43,350 bases of DNA from Rubrivivax sp. (GCA_004210455.1 SEFA01000053.1:1-43350), one strand, 5' to 3'; shown: positions 25,669-34,135, counted from the stretch's first letter. Numbers and translations are program-made. Notes: a model not told the origin generated them from the sequence alone.

Positions 25669-26967
25669 ATGCAGGATGCCAAGCCCCGGACCGGCCTGAT
25701 CCTTACCGGAGGAGGCGCGAGAGCGGCCTATCAGGTCGGCGTGCTGGCCGCGATCGCGCAACTGCGCCGCGACGCCTGCACCACCGGCGACAACCCCTTC
25801 CAGGTGATCTCCGGCACCTCCGCCGGCGCCATCAACGCCGCCACGCTCGCCTGCCAGGCCGACGACTTCTGCTCCGCCGTCGATGGCCTGATGTACATCT
25901 GGCAGAACATCCACGTCAGCCAGGTCTACGCCGCCGATTCCTTCGGCGTGATCCGCTCCGGCGCGAAGTGGCTCAGCATGCTTTCGCTCGGCTGGGCGCT
26001 CAACCGCTGGCGGCGCACCCGCCCGCGCAGCCTGCTCAACAACACCCCGCTGCGCGGCCTGCTGAACCAGTGGATCGACTTCGACCGCCTCGACCAGATG
26101 CTAGCCAAGGGCTACATCGACGCGCTCGCGGTGACCGGCTCCAGCTACACCTCAGGCCACCACGTCACTTTCTATCAGACCCACCAGCAGCGCGAGCCCT
26201 GGGTCCGCACGCAGCGCATCGCGACCCGCATCCCCAAGCTCTCGATCGAGCACCTGGTCGCCTCGTCCGCGATCCCCTTCATCTTCCCCGCCGAACCGCT
26301 GGAACTCGGCGGCGAGGTTGAATGGTTCGGCGACGGGTCGATGCGCCAGACCGCGCCGATCTCGCCGGCCGTGCACCTGGGCGCGGAAAAGGTCCTCGTG
26401 ATCGGCGCGGGCCGCATGCACGAGGCCGGCGGCGAGGGGCAGCACGGCCCGGCGCCCACCGGCCATCCCAGCCTCGCGCAGATCGCCGGGCACGCGCTGT
26501 CCAACATCTTCCTGGACGCGCTGGCCGTGGACATCGAGCGCCTCAAGCGCATCAACAGCACGCTCGCGCTGCTGCCGGAAGAGGCCCTGCGCAACACGCC
26601 GCTCAAACCGATCGAGGCGCTGGTCATCGCACCGAGCCGGCCGCTCGACAGCCTGGCCGCCGAGCACCAGGGCGCGCTGCCGCCGCCGATCCGCGCGCTG
26701 TTGCGCAGCGTCGGCGTGTCGGGCGAGGGCGCCACCGCCAGTGGCTCGGCGCTGGTCAGCTACCTGCTCTTCGAGCCCGAATACACCAACGAGCTGATCA
26801 CGCTGGGCATGTCGGACACGCTCGCCCGCCGCGTCGAGATCCAGAAGTTCTTCGAGTGGCCCGCGCAGGCGCCGCAGATGGACCCCGCCGCCATGCGCAA
26901 GCGCGCCGGCGGCTTCGCGCTGCAGGTGCCGCCGAATCCGCCGGGACCGCCTCGGCTGGTGGCCTGA
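25669..26967 (+). CDS. Patatin-like phospholipase
   Basis: 432 aa. The family marks are complete: oxyanion loop GGGARAAYQVG (14-24), nucleophile elbow GTSAG with S51, and the dyad aspartate D222 in GDGSMRQ. Such proteins hydrolyse acyl chains from phospholipids or related lipids. No signal peptide is seen, so it probably acts in the cytoplasm or at the membrane. The upstream 106 bases hold only a weak -10-like TAAGCT. It converges on the sensor kinase gene with a single base between the stops. Confidence 0.9.
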   Translation: MQDAKPRTGLILTGGGARAAYQVGVLAAIAQLRRDACTTGDNPFQVISGTSAGAINAATLACQADDFCSAVDGLMYIWQNIHVSQVYAADSFGVIRSGAKWLSMLSLGWALNRWRRTRPRSLLNNTPLRGLLNQWIDFDRLDQMLAKGYIDALAVTGSSYTSGHHVTFYQTHQQREPWVRTQRIATRIPKLSIEHLVASSAIPFIFPAEPLELGGEVEWFGDGSMRQTAPISPAVHLGAEKVLVIGAGRMHEAGGEGQHGPAPTGHPSLAQIAGHALSNIFLDALAVDIERLKRINSTLALLPEEALRNTPLKPIEALVIAPSRPLDSLAAEHQGALPPPIRALLRSVGVSGEGATASGSALVSYLLFEPEYTNELITLGMSDTLARRVEIQKFFEWPAQAPQMDPAAMRKRAGGFALQVPPNPPGPPRLVA

Positions 26968-26968
26968 T

Positions 26969-28288
26969 TCAGCTCGTTGTCAGACGCAACTCCGCCACGA
27001 GCCCGCCTTCCGGACGATTCGAGAGCGTCAGCGATCCCCGCTGCCGCAACGTCAATTCCCGCGCGATGTAGAGGCCCAGGCCCGCGCCGCCCGTGTGGCG
27101 GTTGCGCGAATCCTCCAGGCGGTAGAACGGCTCGAACACCGCTTCCAACTTGTCCGCCGGAATGCCGGGGCCTGGATCGGTCACGCGCAGCCAGGCGCCT
27201 TGTGAGTCCCGACCCACGCGGACCTCCGCGCTGCCGCCATAACGCACCGCGTTGCCGATCAGGTTGCCCAGCACGCGCCGCAGCGCCATCGGCTGGCCCT
27301 TGGCGAGCACCGGCTCGCCGTCCCCCGAGTCATCGCCGTCCTCGAAGCGCACCGGCAACGCCTGCTCGATCAGGTCGTCCGTCAGCGCCTGCGCCAGCGC
27401 GCCGAGGTCGACATCCACCAGCGGCTCTGCCGCGCCGGGACCGTCGCGGAACAGCTCCATCACCGCGTCCACCAGCGCATTCATCTCGCGGATGTCCTCG
27501 ACGGAGCGCTGACGCTGGATCTCCTCGATGTCCAGGGTCTCCAGCCGCATGCGCAGGCGCGTCAGCGGCGTGCGCAGGTCGTGGGAGATCGCGGCCACCA
27601 TCAGCCCGCGTTCGTTGAACTGCCGCCGCAACTGGCGCGCCATCGCGTTGAAGACCTGGGCGCTCTCGCGCACTTCCAGCGTGCCGCGCTGTTCGTCGAG
27701 CAGCGGCAACCGGTCCTGCTTGTGCAGCGATTGCCCCAGCTCCTGCGAGGCCCGCACCAGGTCGCGCATCGGACGCGACAACCAGCGTGACGCGATCCAG
27801 GCCGCCAGGCCGGTGACGAGCAGCCGGATGCCGTAGTCGAGCGTCAGTTCCCATGCGGTCAGCGCGCGGAACGGGCCGCGCCATTGAGCCGGCTGGCCCG
27901 GCGTCTGGGATCCCTGTGCCGAGGAGGGCGGCGGCGGGAACCCGCGGAAGTTCTCGCGCGGCGGCATCGGGACGTCGCCCGGGAGCGGCTCGTCGCGGAG
28001 TTCAGGATCGGCGCCCGTGCCTTGAGGACCCGGACCCGGACCCGGACCGGGGCCCTGAGGACCGCGCATCAGCCCCGGCATCGGCGGCAGGAACGGCGCG
28101 CCGTGCATGCGCATCGCAGAGAGATCGCCGCGGGTCCAGGTCACGACGCCGATCGCCAGGGCCTGGGCGATCACCAGCGTCACCCACAGGAGCAGGAAGA
28201 TCCGCCGCGCCAGCGTGTCGCCGAAGGCGCGTGCGAATCCGCCGCGGATCGTGGCGGTCAGGCGCTTCAAGCGGGAGGGAGCGCTCAA
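26969..28288 (-). CDS. Sensor histidine kinase (EnvZ/OmpR-system type)
   Basis: 439 aa. A first membrane helix spans about 30-50 and a second about 152-172. The periplasmic loop between them carries a Gly/Pro repeat (GPGPGPGPGPQG near 80-91). HAMP-like residues follow. H236 lies in AAISHDLRTPLTRLRMRLE (H box), with NLIGNAVRYG (N box), DPGPGIP and GGAGLGLYIA (ATP lid and G boxes) behind it. It should sense an envelope signal and phosphorylate the regulator encoded just upstream, whose stop overlaps this start by four bases. The signal is unknown. The Gly/Pro loop is encoded by a GGACCC-type repeat and may vary in length between strains. Confidence 0.9.
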   Translation of the reverse strand: MSAPSRLKRLTATIRGGFARAFGDTLARRIFLLLWVTLVIAQALAIGVVTWTRGDLSAMRMHGAPFLPPMPGLMRGPQGPGPGPGPGPQGTGADPELRDEPLPGDVPMPPRENFRGFPPPPSSAQGSQTPGQPAQWRGPFRALTAWELTLDYGIRLLVTGLAAWIASRWLSRPMRDLVRASQELGQSLHKQDRLPLLDEQRGTLEVRESAQVFNAMARQLRRQFNERGLMVAAISHDLRTPLTRLRMRLETLDIEEIQRQRSVEDIREMNALVDAVMELFRDGPGAAEPLVDVDLGALAQALTDDLIEQALPVRFEDGDDSGDGEPVLAKGQPMALRRVLGNLIGNAVRYGGSAEVRVGRDSQGAWLRVTDPGPGIPADKLEAVFEPFYRLEDSRNRHTGGAGLGLYIARELTLRQRGSLTLSNRPEGGLVAELRLTTS

Positions 28289-28989
28289 GCCTGCACCTGG
28301 GCGTCGAAGAGGTAGCCCTCGCCGCGCATCGTGCGGATCAGGCGCGGCTCCTTGGGCGAGTCGCCCAGCTTCTGCCGCAGCCGCGAGATCGTCAGGTCCA
28401 CGCTGCGGTCATTGACCTCGACGCCGGGCGCGCGCGTCAGCTCGATCAACTGCTCGCGGCTCAGCACGCGTCCCGGACGCTCGACCAGCGCGCTCAGCAT
28501 GCGGAATTCGGCGCTGGACAGCGGCACCACCACCTGCTGCGGCGACACCAACTGACGCAGCAGCCGGTCGAAGGCCCAGCCTTCGAAGCGGAACTCGCGG
28601 CGGGTCTGCGCCTCGTTCTCGCCGCGGCGCGCGCGGCGCCGGATCGCGTGGATGCGGGCCACCAGCTCGCGCGGCTCGAAGGGCTTGGCGAGGTAGTCGT
28701 CCGCGCCCATCTCCAGCCCCAGCACGCGGCTGATCGGATCGCCGTGCGCCGTCAGCATGATCACCGGCACCGACGGGTGGTGCTGCTGGATCCACTGGCA
28801 CAGCGTCAGGCCGTTCTCGTCGGGCAGCATCAGGTCCAGCACGACGACATCAAACACCTGCGTCGCCATCTGGCGGCGCATCTCGCGGCCGTCGCCGGCG
28901 GTGCTCACCGCCACGCTGAACTTCTGCAGGTACTCCTCGAGCGAGCGGCGGATCTCCGCATCGTCGTCGACCACCAGACACCGCGTCAT
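28285..28989 (-). CDS. OmpR-family response regulator
   Basis: 234 aa from the ATG at 28989 (MTRCLVVDDDAEIRR). The receiver domain has the acidic pocket (DDD near 8-10), phospho-acceptor D52 in VVVLDLMLPDENG, and the LTAHGD and AKPFEPREL stretches. A winged-helix DNA-binding domain follows (LSSAEFRMLSALVERPGRVLSREQL to TIRTMRGEGYLF-like). An open frame continues 44 codons upstream, but those residues are unlike a receiver domain. The gene is first in the two-gene operon with the kinase (four-base overlap). Targets are not visible. Confidence 0.92.
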   Translation of the reverse strand: MTRCLVVDDDAEIRRSLEEYLQKFSVAVSTAGDGREMRRQMATQVFDVVVLDLMLPDENGLTLCQWIQQHHPSVPVIMLTAHGDPISRVLGLEMGADDYLAKPFEPRELVARIHAIRRRARRGENEAQTRREFRFEGWAFDRLLRQLVSPQQVVVPLSSAEFRMLSALVERPGRVLSREQLIELTRAPGVEVNDRSVDLTISRLRQKLGDSPKEPRLIRTMRGEGYLFDAQVQA

Positions 28990-29110
28990 GCAACTCTCCA
29001 CCGACGGGCCCGGCGGCATGCCCGACCCCGTCACGGACGATACACCGGGGTCCGGGCCGTTGGAGCCGTCGGCGCGCGAGGAGGGGATGTAGCGCGGCAT
29101 GGCATCCTGA

Positions 29111-30028
29111 TCAGGCGGCAATGCCGACCGTCAGCGTCGCGGCGTAGCCGCTCGCGACGTCGCCGGTGAGCGTGGCCAGTTGCGTGGTGTAGCCGTCGCT
29201 GAAGACGTTGTCGGAGGCGAAGCTGATGCGGTTGAAATTCGTCAGGCTGCTGCTGTAGCCCGACGCGGTGCTGTAGACCGTCGTGCAGGCGGCCGTGGGG
29301 AAGGCGATCTGCGAGGTCTTGATCTTGTTGGCATACGAGGTTGCGGCGCCGGCGTTGCGGTAGACCTCGAAGTGCATGTGGGGCATGCGACCGTCGTAGC
29401 AGCCGGGGAAGATGGTCGTGAAGGTGACCGTGCCGTCGCTGCCGGTGCTCTGCACGCCGCGCAGGTAGTTCTCGTTGACGACGCTGGCGCTGTAGAGGGA
29501 ATACCGACCCTCGCGGTCGCAGTGCCACAGGTAGATCGCGTAGCCGGACAGGTCGGCGCAGCTGCTGCTCGCATTCACCAGCTTGAGCGTGAGGGTCAGC
29601 GGCACGCCGCCGGCGGTGCCGCTCGCCGTCCCGATGCTGGTGCGGATGTCGCTGCGCACGATGCCGCTGAGCGCCAGCGCATTGGCGACGCCGCTGCCGT
29701 TGCTGTTGGACCCGTCGCCGGGGTAGGGGCCGGCGGTCTCTTCCGGAATCACCGAGCAGCTGCCGGTGGTGCCTGTCGATCCCGTCGATCCGGTCGATCC
29801 CGTTCCGGTTCCCGTGCCTGTGCCCGTGCCCGTGCCCGTGCCCGTGGTGCTGGTGCCGGCGTCGCTACCGCCACCGCCGCAGCCCAGCAGCGTCAGGCCG
29901 CCCAGTCCGGCGACGCCCGCCAGCAGGCCCAGCGCGCGGCGGCGCCGCTGCAGCACGGCGAGGTCGTGCGCGAGGCCCTGATCATGGTCATGGCCGGATT
30001 CTTGTGCGTCGTGGCGGTGAGGCTGCAT
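29111..30028 (-). CDS. Exported intradiol-dioxygenase-like lipoprotein
   Basis: 305 aa from the ATG at 30028, with AGGAG about eight bases upstream. The N-terminus has an unusual His/Asp-rich stretch, then QRRRRALGLL (Tat-like twin arginine) and a hydrophobic run ending in the lipobox LLGC (C50), followed by GGGGS. A repeat linker of Thr-Gly and Ser-Thr-Gly units covers about 60-90. The catalytic core resembles intradiol ring-cleavage dioxygenases: all four expected iron ligands can be placed, Y176 (EGRYSLY), Y211 (PGCYDG), H217 and H219 (MPHMHFEV). Family members of this secreted group have poorly known substrates. The core looks intact, so I infer a surface or periplasmic non-haem iron enzyme or a ring-cleavage relative. 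Confidence 0.82.
   Translation of the reverse strand: MQPHRHDAQESGHDHDQGLAHDLAVLQRRRRALGLLAGVAGLGGLTLLGCGGGGSDAGTSTTGTGTGTGTGTGTGTGSTGSTGSTGTTGSCSVIPEETAGPYPGDGSNSNGSGVANALALSGIVRSDIRTSIGTASGTAGGVPLTLTLKLVNASSSCADLSGYAIYLWHCDREGRYSLYSASVVNENYLRGVQSTGSDGTVTFTTIFPGCYDGRMPHMHFEVYRNAGAATSYANKIKTSQIAFPTAACTTVYSTASGYSSSLTNFNRISFASDNVFSDGYTTQLATLTGDVASGYAATLTVGIAA
29765..29851. repeat. Short tandem repeats encoding the dioxygenase linker
   Basis: Two adjoining arrays lie inside the dioxygenase gene: a 9-base unit (GTCGATCCC-like, about three copies) and a 6-base unit (CCCGTG-like, about six copies) read on the + strand. Both units are multiples of three, so slippage would change linker length without breaking the frame. 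Confidence 0.75.
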
Positions 30029-30081
30029 GGCGGAGCTCCTGAAAGGGATGCTCCGCATTGGACCGATGCGCCTTGTCGGCG

Positions 30082-30110
30082 GCTTATCGTCTTTGTGTCA
30101 GGCCTGACAA
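30082..30110 (-). promoter_or_regulatory. Promoter and palindromic operator of the dioxygenase gene
   Basis: On the minus strand, TTGTCA (30110-30105) and GATAAG about 16 bases on form a -35/-10 pair, giving a leader of about 45 bases. The perfect 14-bp palindrome TGTCAGGCCTGACA (30096-30109) covers the -35 and spacer, as expected of a repressor site. Confidence 0.55.
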
Positions 30111-30123
30111 GCGGTTCGCTCGC

Positions 30124-30203
30124 CATCGGAAGCCGGCCCGGGGTCTGCTCCCACGCTGGCGGGGCTTCACCGCAGGTCGCATCCCCCGGGCCGGCTTCCG
30201 ATG
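30124..30203. repeat. 80-base element with 20-bp perfect inverted repeats
   Basis: Arms at 30124-30143 and 30184-30203 are perfectly complementary and enclose a 40-base loop. The element lies 41 bases after the msbA-type stop and before the dioxygenase promoter. There is no T run after either arm, so it is not an ordinary intrinsic terminator. It may be a REP-doublet/REPIN-like or MITE-like element, or an RNA stabiliser at the 3' end of the msbA message. Confidence 0.75.
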
Positions 30204-30244
30204 ACTCGGACCGAGCCGAGCCGAGCCGGGCAGAGCGGTGCTGG

Positions 30245-32092
30245 TCAGTGCTGCACCTTCACCATGCCGGCGTACACGCCGTCCCTGGCCAGGAGTTCGT
30301 CGTGATCGCCGGATTCGACGACCTGGCCGTCGGCCATCACCTGGATGCAGTCGGCGCGCCGGATCGTCGACAGGCGGTGCGCGATGACGATCAGCGTCTT
30401 GCGACCCTGCCATTGCTCCAGCGCCTGCTGCACGGCACGCTCGCTCTCGGTGTCCAGCGCCGAGGTGGCCTCGTCGAAGATCCACACCGGCGCGTCCTTG
30501 TACAGCGCGCGCGCGATCGCCAGCCGCTGGCGCTGACCGCCGGACAGCTTGCTGCCGTTGGCCCCCACCATCGTGTCCAGCCCTTCCGGCAGCGACTGGG
30601 CGAAGTCCCACAGCGCCGCGGCGCGCAGCGCCTGCTCCAGCTTCACGTCGTCGCGTTCCTGCCCGTAGGCGATGTTGTCCGCCACCGAGGTGTCGAACAG
30701 CACGATGTCCTGCGACACGACCGCGAACTGGCGTCTGAGGTTGGCCTTGGTCAGCTCGTCGATGGCGACGCCGTCCAGCAGGATGGTGCCGCTGTCCGGA
30801 CGTTCGAAGCCCAGCAGCAGGTTGACCACCGAGCTCTTGCCCGCGCCCGAGCTGCCGACCAGCGCGGTCGTCTTTCCGGCCGGAATGTGCAGGTTCAGGG
30901 CGGCGAGCGCGTCGCGGTTCGCGCCCGGGTATCGCAGCGTGACCTGCTTCAGGGCGATGTCCCCGCGCACGTTGCTCAGCTCGCGCGTGCCGGTGTCGGG
31001 CTCGGCCGGCGTGTCCAGCAGCCCGATGCAGCCGCGTGCCACCACGAGCGCGTTCGTGATGGGCTGCATCACGTCGCTCAGGTGCCGCAGCCGCGAGCTC
31101 ATGAACAGCAGCGCGGCGACAAAGGAGGCAAACTCGCCCACGCCCGTCCCGTTCACGCGCGACTGGTACAGCGCCAGGCTGACGATGATCGAGATGCCGA
31201 CGCTGGCCATCAGTTGCGACAGCGGCTGCGCCATCGCATTGGAAGCCGCCGTCTTCAGCATGCTGCGTTGCACTTCCCGGGCGCGATCGCCGAAACGTCG
31301 CGTCTCGTAGCCGGCCGCGTCGAAGCTGCGCACCACGCGCCAGGCGCGCGTGACGTCCTCGACCACCGAGACCAGGCGCAGCTGCGCGTCGTAGGCCCAG
31401 GTGCCCATGCGACGGACGCGCTTGTTGACCTTGCGCACGACGAAGGCCAGTCCCGGCACGGTGATCAGCGACAGCAGCGTCAGTTTCCAGTTCAGCACGA
31501 ACAGGTAGCCCATCAGCGCCAGCGCCGGCAGGCCGTCGCGCAGGATGGTCACCAGGGAACCGGCGATCAGCGTCACCACATGTTGCGGGTCGTTGACCAC
31601 CTTGGTCACCGCCGTGGCCGGCTGCAGGCTCGTGTAGACCCGCGCGTCGGCGCGCAGCAGGACCTGCAGCAGCGCGGTGCGGATGTCCATCACCGTGCGC
31701 GAGATCGTCCAGTTCAGCATGTACTGGCCGCAGAAGGTGAACAGGCCGCGGATGGCGAACAGGCCGATCAGCACGATAGGCACCATCCAGATCGGGAAGC
31801 TGTAGTCAAGGTTGATCGAGGCCATCGACGGCGCCGCGGCCGATGCCGGCGACACGGCCGACGCCGCGGTCCCGGGCAGACCGATCACCGAGGTCGTGGC
31901 GGGCTTGGCGTTGAAACCCTCGCCCAGCGCGTAGCCCAGCAGTTTCGGGATCAGCGGCTCGGTCGCCGCGACCAGCACGAAGGCCAGCACCGACAGCATC
32001 AGCCCCCAGCGGTGCGGCTTCATGAAGCGCCACAGGCGGCTGGCGGTCTCTCGCAGGGGGGGGTCGTCCGAGGGCGTCGAAGGGGTCGTCAT
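30245..32092 (-). CDS. msbA: MsbA-type lipid flippase ABC transporter
   Basis: 615 aa. A membrane domain of six helices precedes an ATPase with Walker A GSSGAGKSS, signature KLSGGQRQRLAIARAL and Walker B VWIFDEATSALD. The family flips lipid A-core or other lipid-linked sugars across the inner membrane. Between helices 1 and 2 lies an uncommon Ala/Ser/Pro-rich insertion of about 40 residues (from NAKPATTSVIGLPG to PSMASINLDYS), absent from compact MsbA proteins. It is the last gene of a minus-strand group with glf and the DUF707 gene (gap of nine bases to DUF707), so it may export the glycolipid made by this cluster. MsbA proper and a dedicated glycan exporter cannot be told apart by sequence alone. 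Confidence 0.82.
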   Translation of the reverse strand: MTTPSTPSDDPPLRETASRLWRFMKPHRWGLMLSVLAFVLVAATEPLIPKLLGYALGEGFNAKPATTSVIGLPGTAASAVSPASAAAPSMASINLDYSFPIWMVPIVLIGLFAIRGLFTFCGQYMLNWTISRTVMDIRTALLQVLLRADARVYTSLQPATAVTKVVNDPQHVVTLIAGSLVTILRDGLPALALMGYLFVLNWKLTLLSLITVPGLAFVVRKVNKRVRRMGTWAYDAQLRLVSVVEDVTRAWRVVRSFDAAGYETRRFGDRAREVQRSMLKTAASNAMAQPLSQLMASVGISIIVSLALYQSRVNGTGVGEFASFVAALLFMSSRLRHLSDVMQPITNALVVARGCIGLLDTPAEPDTGTRELSNVRGDIALKQVTLRYPGANRDALAALNLHIPAGKTTALVGSSGAGKSSVVNLLLGFERPDSGTILLDGVAIDELTKANLRRQFAVVSQDIVLFDTSVADNIAYGQERDDVKLEQALRAAALWDFAQSLPEGLDTMVGANGSKLSGGQRQRLAIARALYKDAPVWIFDEATSALDTESERAVQQALEQWQGRKTLIVIAHRLSTIRRADCIQVMADGQVVESGDHDELLARDGVYAGMVKVQH

Positions 32093-32101
32093 TGATCGGG
32101 A

Positions 32102-32965
32102 TCAGGTCGGGGCGATGGGCTGCGTCACGCGACCCTTGCGGAGTGCCCGCTTGTAGCGATGCGCCGCCTTCAGGCGGTTGATCGCCATGCGCCAGCGGTC
32201 GCCCAGCGACGGCGGCTGGCGGGCGATCACACTGTACACGCGGAACTTGCCCGACCAGCGGTGCTTGACCAGGCCGAACTCGGCCAGCAGGCGCGCTTCG
32301 TCCTGACGCGGATCAAGCTCGGGATGGTTGCGGTAGAGGTCCCCGCCCAGCGGCCGCGTGTGGCGCACCGGCGTGGCATCGATGATCGCGATCGAATCCG
32401 TGCGCCCCTTGCCGGCCATGGTCGGCCAGATCCAGTCCAGTCCCCAGCCGCTGCGGCTCATGGAGAAAGTCTTCAGGCACGCGCGCAGCGTGGCGCGGTC
32501 GAACAGCGGCGCCATCACCTCGACGAAGTCGACGTGGCGCATCAGGTACTCCGGACGTTCCAGCACGATCGGCCAGGTGTAGTACGAGTCGCGCGTCAGC
32601 GCCGGCTGGGCCATCGACAGGCTGAAGCCGCGGAACAGCGCGAACATGCGGTTCACGGTGTCGGTCGTCGCCGCGAGGTCGTCGTCCGGGAACCAGAACG
32701 CGTCGTAGCGGTCGATCAGCGCCGGATGCTCGGCCAGCAGCTCCGCGATGCAGGACCATTTCGGTCCCGGCCGGTGCTCGTAATAGTCGGCATCGGCCTG
32801 ATGCATGCCCGACTGTTTGCCGAAGTAGCTCACGAACAGGTCGAAGTCGCGGTCGCGCTGCGCGATCCAGCCCGCATGCAGCGAGGCGTCTCCCGCGCGC
32901 AGGATGACAAGGTTGCGCGTGCCGCGACGCGGGGGCGTCGCGGCGGGGGTCTCCAGTCCGATCAT
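32102..32965 (-). CDS. DUF707-family protein (putative sugar-related transferase)
   Basis: 287 aa. Residues 20-240 match the DUF707 family: RNLVILRAGDASLHAGWI, then FDLFVSYFGK, YDAFWFPDDDLAA (an acidic DDD motif like a nucleotide-sugar metal site) and SGWGLDWIWPTMAGK. The family occurs in plants and bacteria and is thought to act on glycans; the reaction is not established. The ATG overlaps the glf stop by four bases (ATGA at 32962-32965), and the msbA-type gene follows after nine bases, so it is part of the glycan operon. The basic C-terminus has no membrane segment. Confidence 0.8.
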   Translation of the reverse strand: MIGLETPAATPPRRGTRNLVILRAGDASLHAGWIAQRDRDFDLFVSYFGKQSGMHQADADYYEHRPGPKWSCIAELLAEHPALIDRYDAFWFPDDDLAATTDTVNRMFALFRGFSLSMAQPALTRDSYYTWPIVLERPEYLMRHVDFVEVMAPLFDRATLRACLKTFSMSRSGWGLDWIWPTMAGKGRTDSIAIIDATPVRHTRPLGGDLYRNHPELDPRQDEARLLAEFGLVKHRWSGKFRVYSVIARQPPSLGDRWRMAINRLKAAHRYKRALRKGRVTQPIAPT

Positions 32966-34071
32966 GCCGCTCCGGTGCCGTCCAGCAGGTCCTGGGCCGT
33001 CTTCAGCGCCGCGGCGACGATCTGGTCCATGTTGTAGTAGCGGTACTGCGCCAGGCGGCCGACGAAGGTCACGCCTTGCGCCTGCTCGCCCATCTCCGCG
33101 TACTTCTTGAAGAGCGCCTCGTTCTCGGGCCGCGGCACCGGGTAGTACGGATCGCCTTCGGCCTGCGGGTACTCGCGCACGATGGACGTGCCCGCGTGCG
33201 TTTCGCCGGTCAGGTGCTTGAACTCCGTGATGCGGGTGTAGTCGTGATCGTTGGGGTAGTTGACCGTGCCGACCGTCTGCACCTGTGCCGTGGTCGGCAG
33301 GTGTTCGTGGTCGAAGCGCAGGCTGCGGTAGGGCAGGGCGCCGTGGCAATGGTCGAAGTAGGCGTCGATCGGGCCGGTGTAGACGATGTGCGCGCCGGGG
33401 AAGTCGCCCCGCACGTCCTGGAAGTCCACGCCGGTGCGGACCGTGATGCCGGGATGGTCCAGCATGCGCTCGAACATCGCGGTGTAGCCGTCCGCCGGCA
33501 TGAACTGGAAGCTGTCGGCGAAGTAGCGGTCGTCGTCGTTGCTGCGCGTCGGGATGCGCGCGGCCACGCCCGCCGAGAGCTGCGACAGGTCCAGCCCCCA
33601 CTGCTTCTGCGTATAGCCGCGGAAGAACTTGTCGCACAGGTCGCGGCCGACGCTGTTGAGCACCACGTCCTCGCTGGTCTGGATGGGGTCGCGCGGCTCG
33701 CGCACCGTCTCCAGATAGCCCTGGACCTCGTCCTCGGTCAGCGACAGGCCGTAGAGCGTGTTGATCGTCGTGCGGTTGATGGGGATGGGGACCAGCTGCT
33801 CGCCGACCTTCGCCAGCACGCGATGCTCGTAGAAGCGCCAGGTGGTGAAGCGGGAGAGGTACTCGAAGACCTTCTTAGCGTTCGTGTGGAAGATGTGCGG
33901 CCCGTACGGGTGGATGAGCACGCCGTGCGCGTCGCGGGCATCGTAGGCATTGCCGCCGATGTGGGGACGCTTGTCGATCAGGTGGACGGTCTTGCCGGCC
34001 TCGGCCAGCACCCGCGCGCACACCGAGCCGGCGAAGCCGGCGCCGACGATCAGGTAATCAGTCTTCATCAC
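32962..34071 (-). CDS. glf: UDP-galactopyranose mutase
   Basis: 369 aa; the start is the ATG at 34071 or the next codon. The FAD-binding Rossmann motif is IVGAGFAGSVCARVLAEAG near 8-26, followed by RPHIGGNAYD, HPYGPHIFHT and RGYTQKQWGLDLSQL, all diagnostic of Glf. The enzyme turns UDP-galactopyranose into UDP-galactofuranose, the donor for galactofuranose in O-antigens, capsules or glycolipids. It heads the minus-strand group with the DUF707 gene and the msbA-type gene. A glycosyltransferase of GT4 type is divergent, 148 bases away, and likely acts in the same pathway. Confidence 0.95.
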   Translation of the reverse strand: MMKTDYLIVGAGFAGSVCARVLAEAGKTVHLIDKRPHIGGNAYDARDAHGVLIHPYGPHIFHTNAKKVFEYLSRFTTWRFYEHRVLAKVGEQLVPIPINRTTINTLYGLSLTEDEVQGYLETVREPRDPIQTSEDVVLNSVGRDLCDKFFRGYTQKQWGLDLSQLSAGVAARIPTRSNDDDRYFADSFQFMPADGYTAMFERMLDHPGITVRTGVDFQDVRGDFPGAHIVYTGPIDAYFDHCHGALPYRSLRFDHEHLPTTAQVQTVGTVNYPNDHDYTRITEFKHLTGETHAGTSIVREYPQAEGDPYYPVPRPENEALFKKYAEMGEQAQGVTFVGRLAQYRYYNMDQIVAAALKTAQDLLDGTGAA

Positions 34072-34123
34072 TCTGCGGCCCGGGGCCGTTCTCCGTTTGT
34101 GCGCATTTTGACGCCAGTTTCAT

Positions 34124-34135
34124 CGAAGTACTTCG
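34124..34135. promoter_or_regulatory. Perfect 12-bp palindrome in the glf / GT4 divergent region
   Basis: CGAAGTACTTCG lies 53 bases upstream of the glf start and 84 bases before the GT4 start. It could be an operator shared by the two divergent transcripts. No protein partner can be named. Confidence 0.35.

Noticed and set aside
29180-32095. A 971-codon + strand frame over the dioxygenase and msbA-type genes
   Set aside because: It crosses two real genes, a promoter and the inverted-repeat element without a domain.
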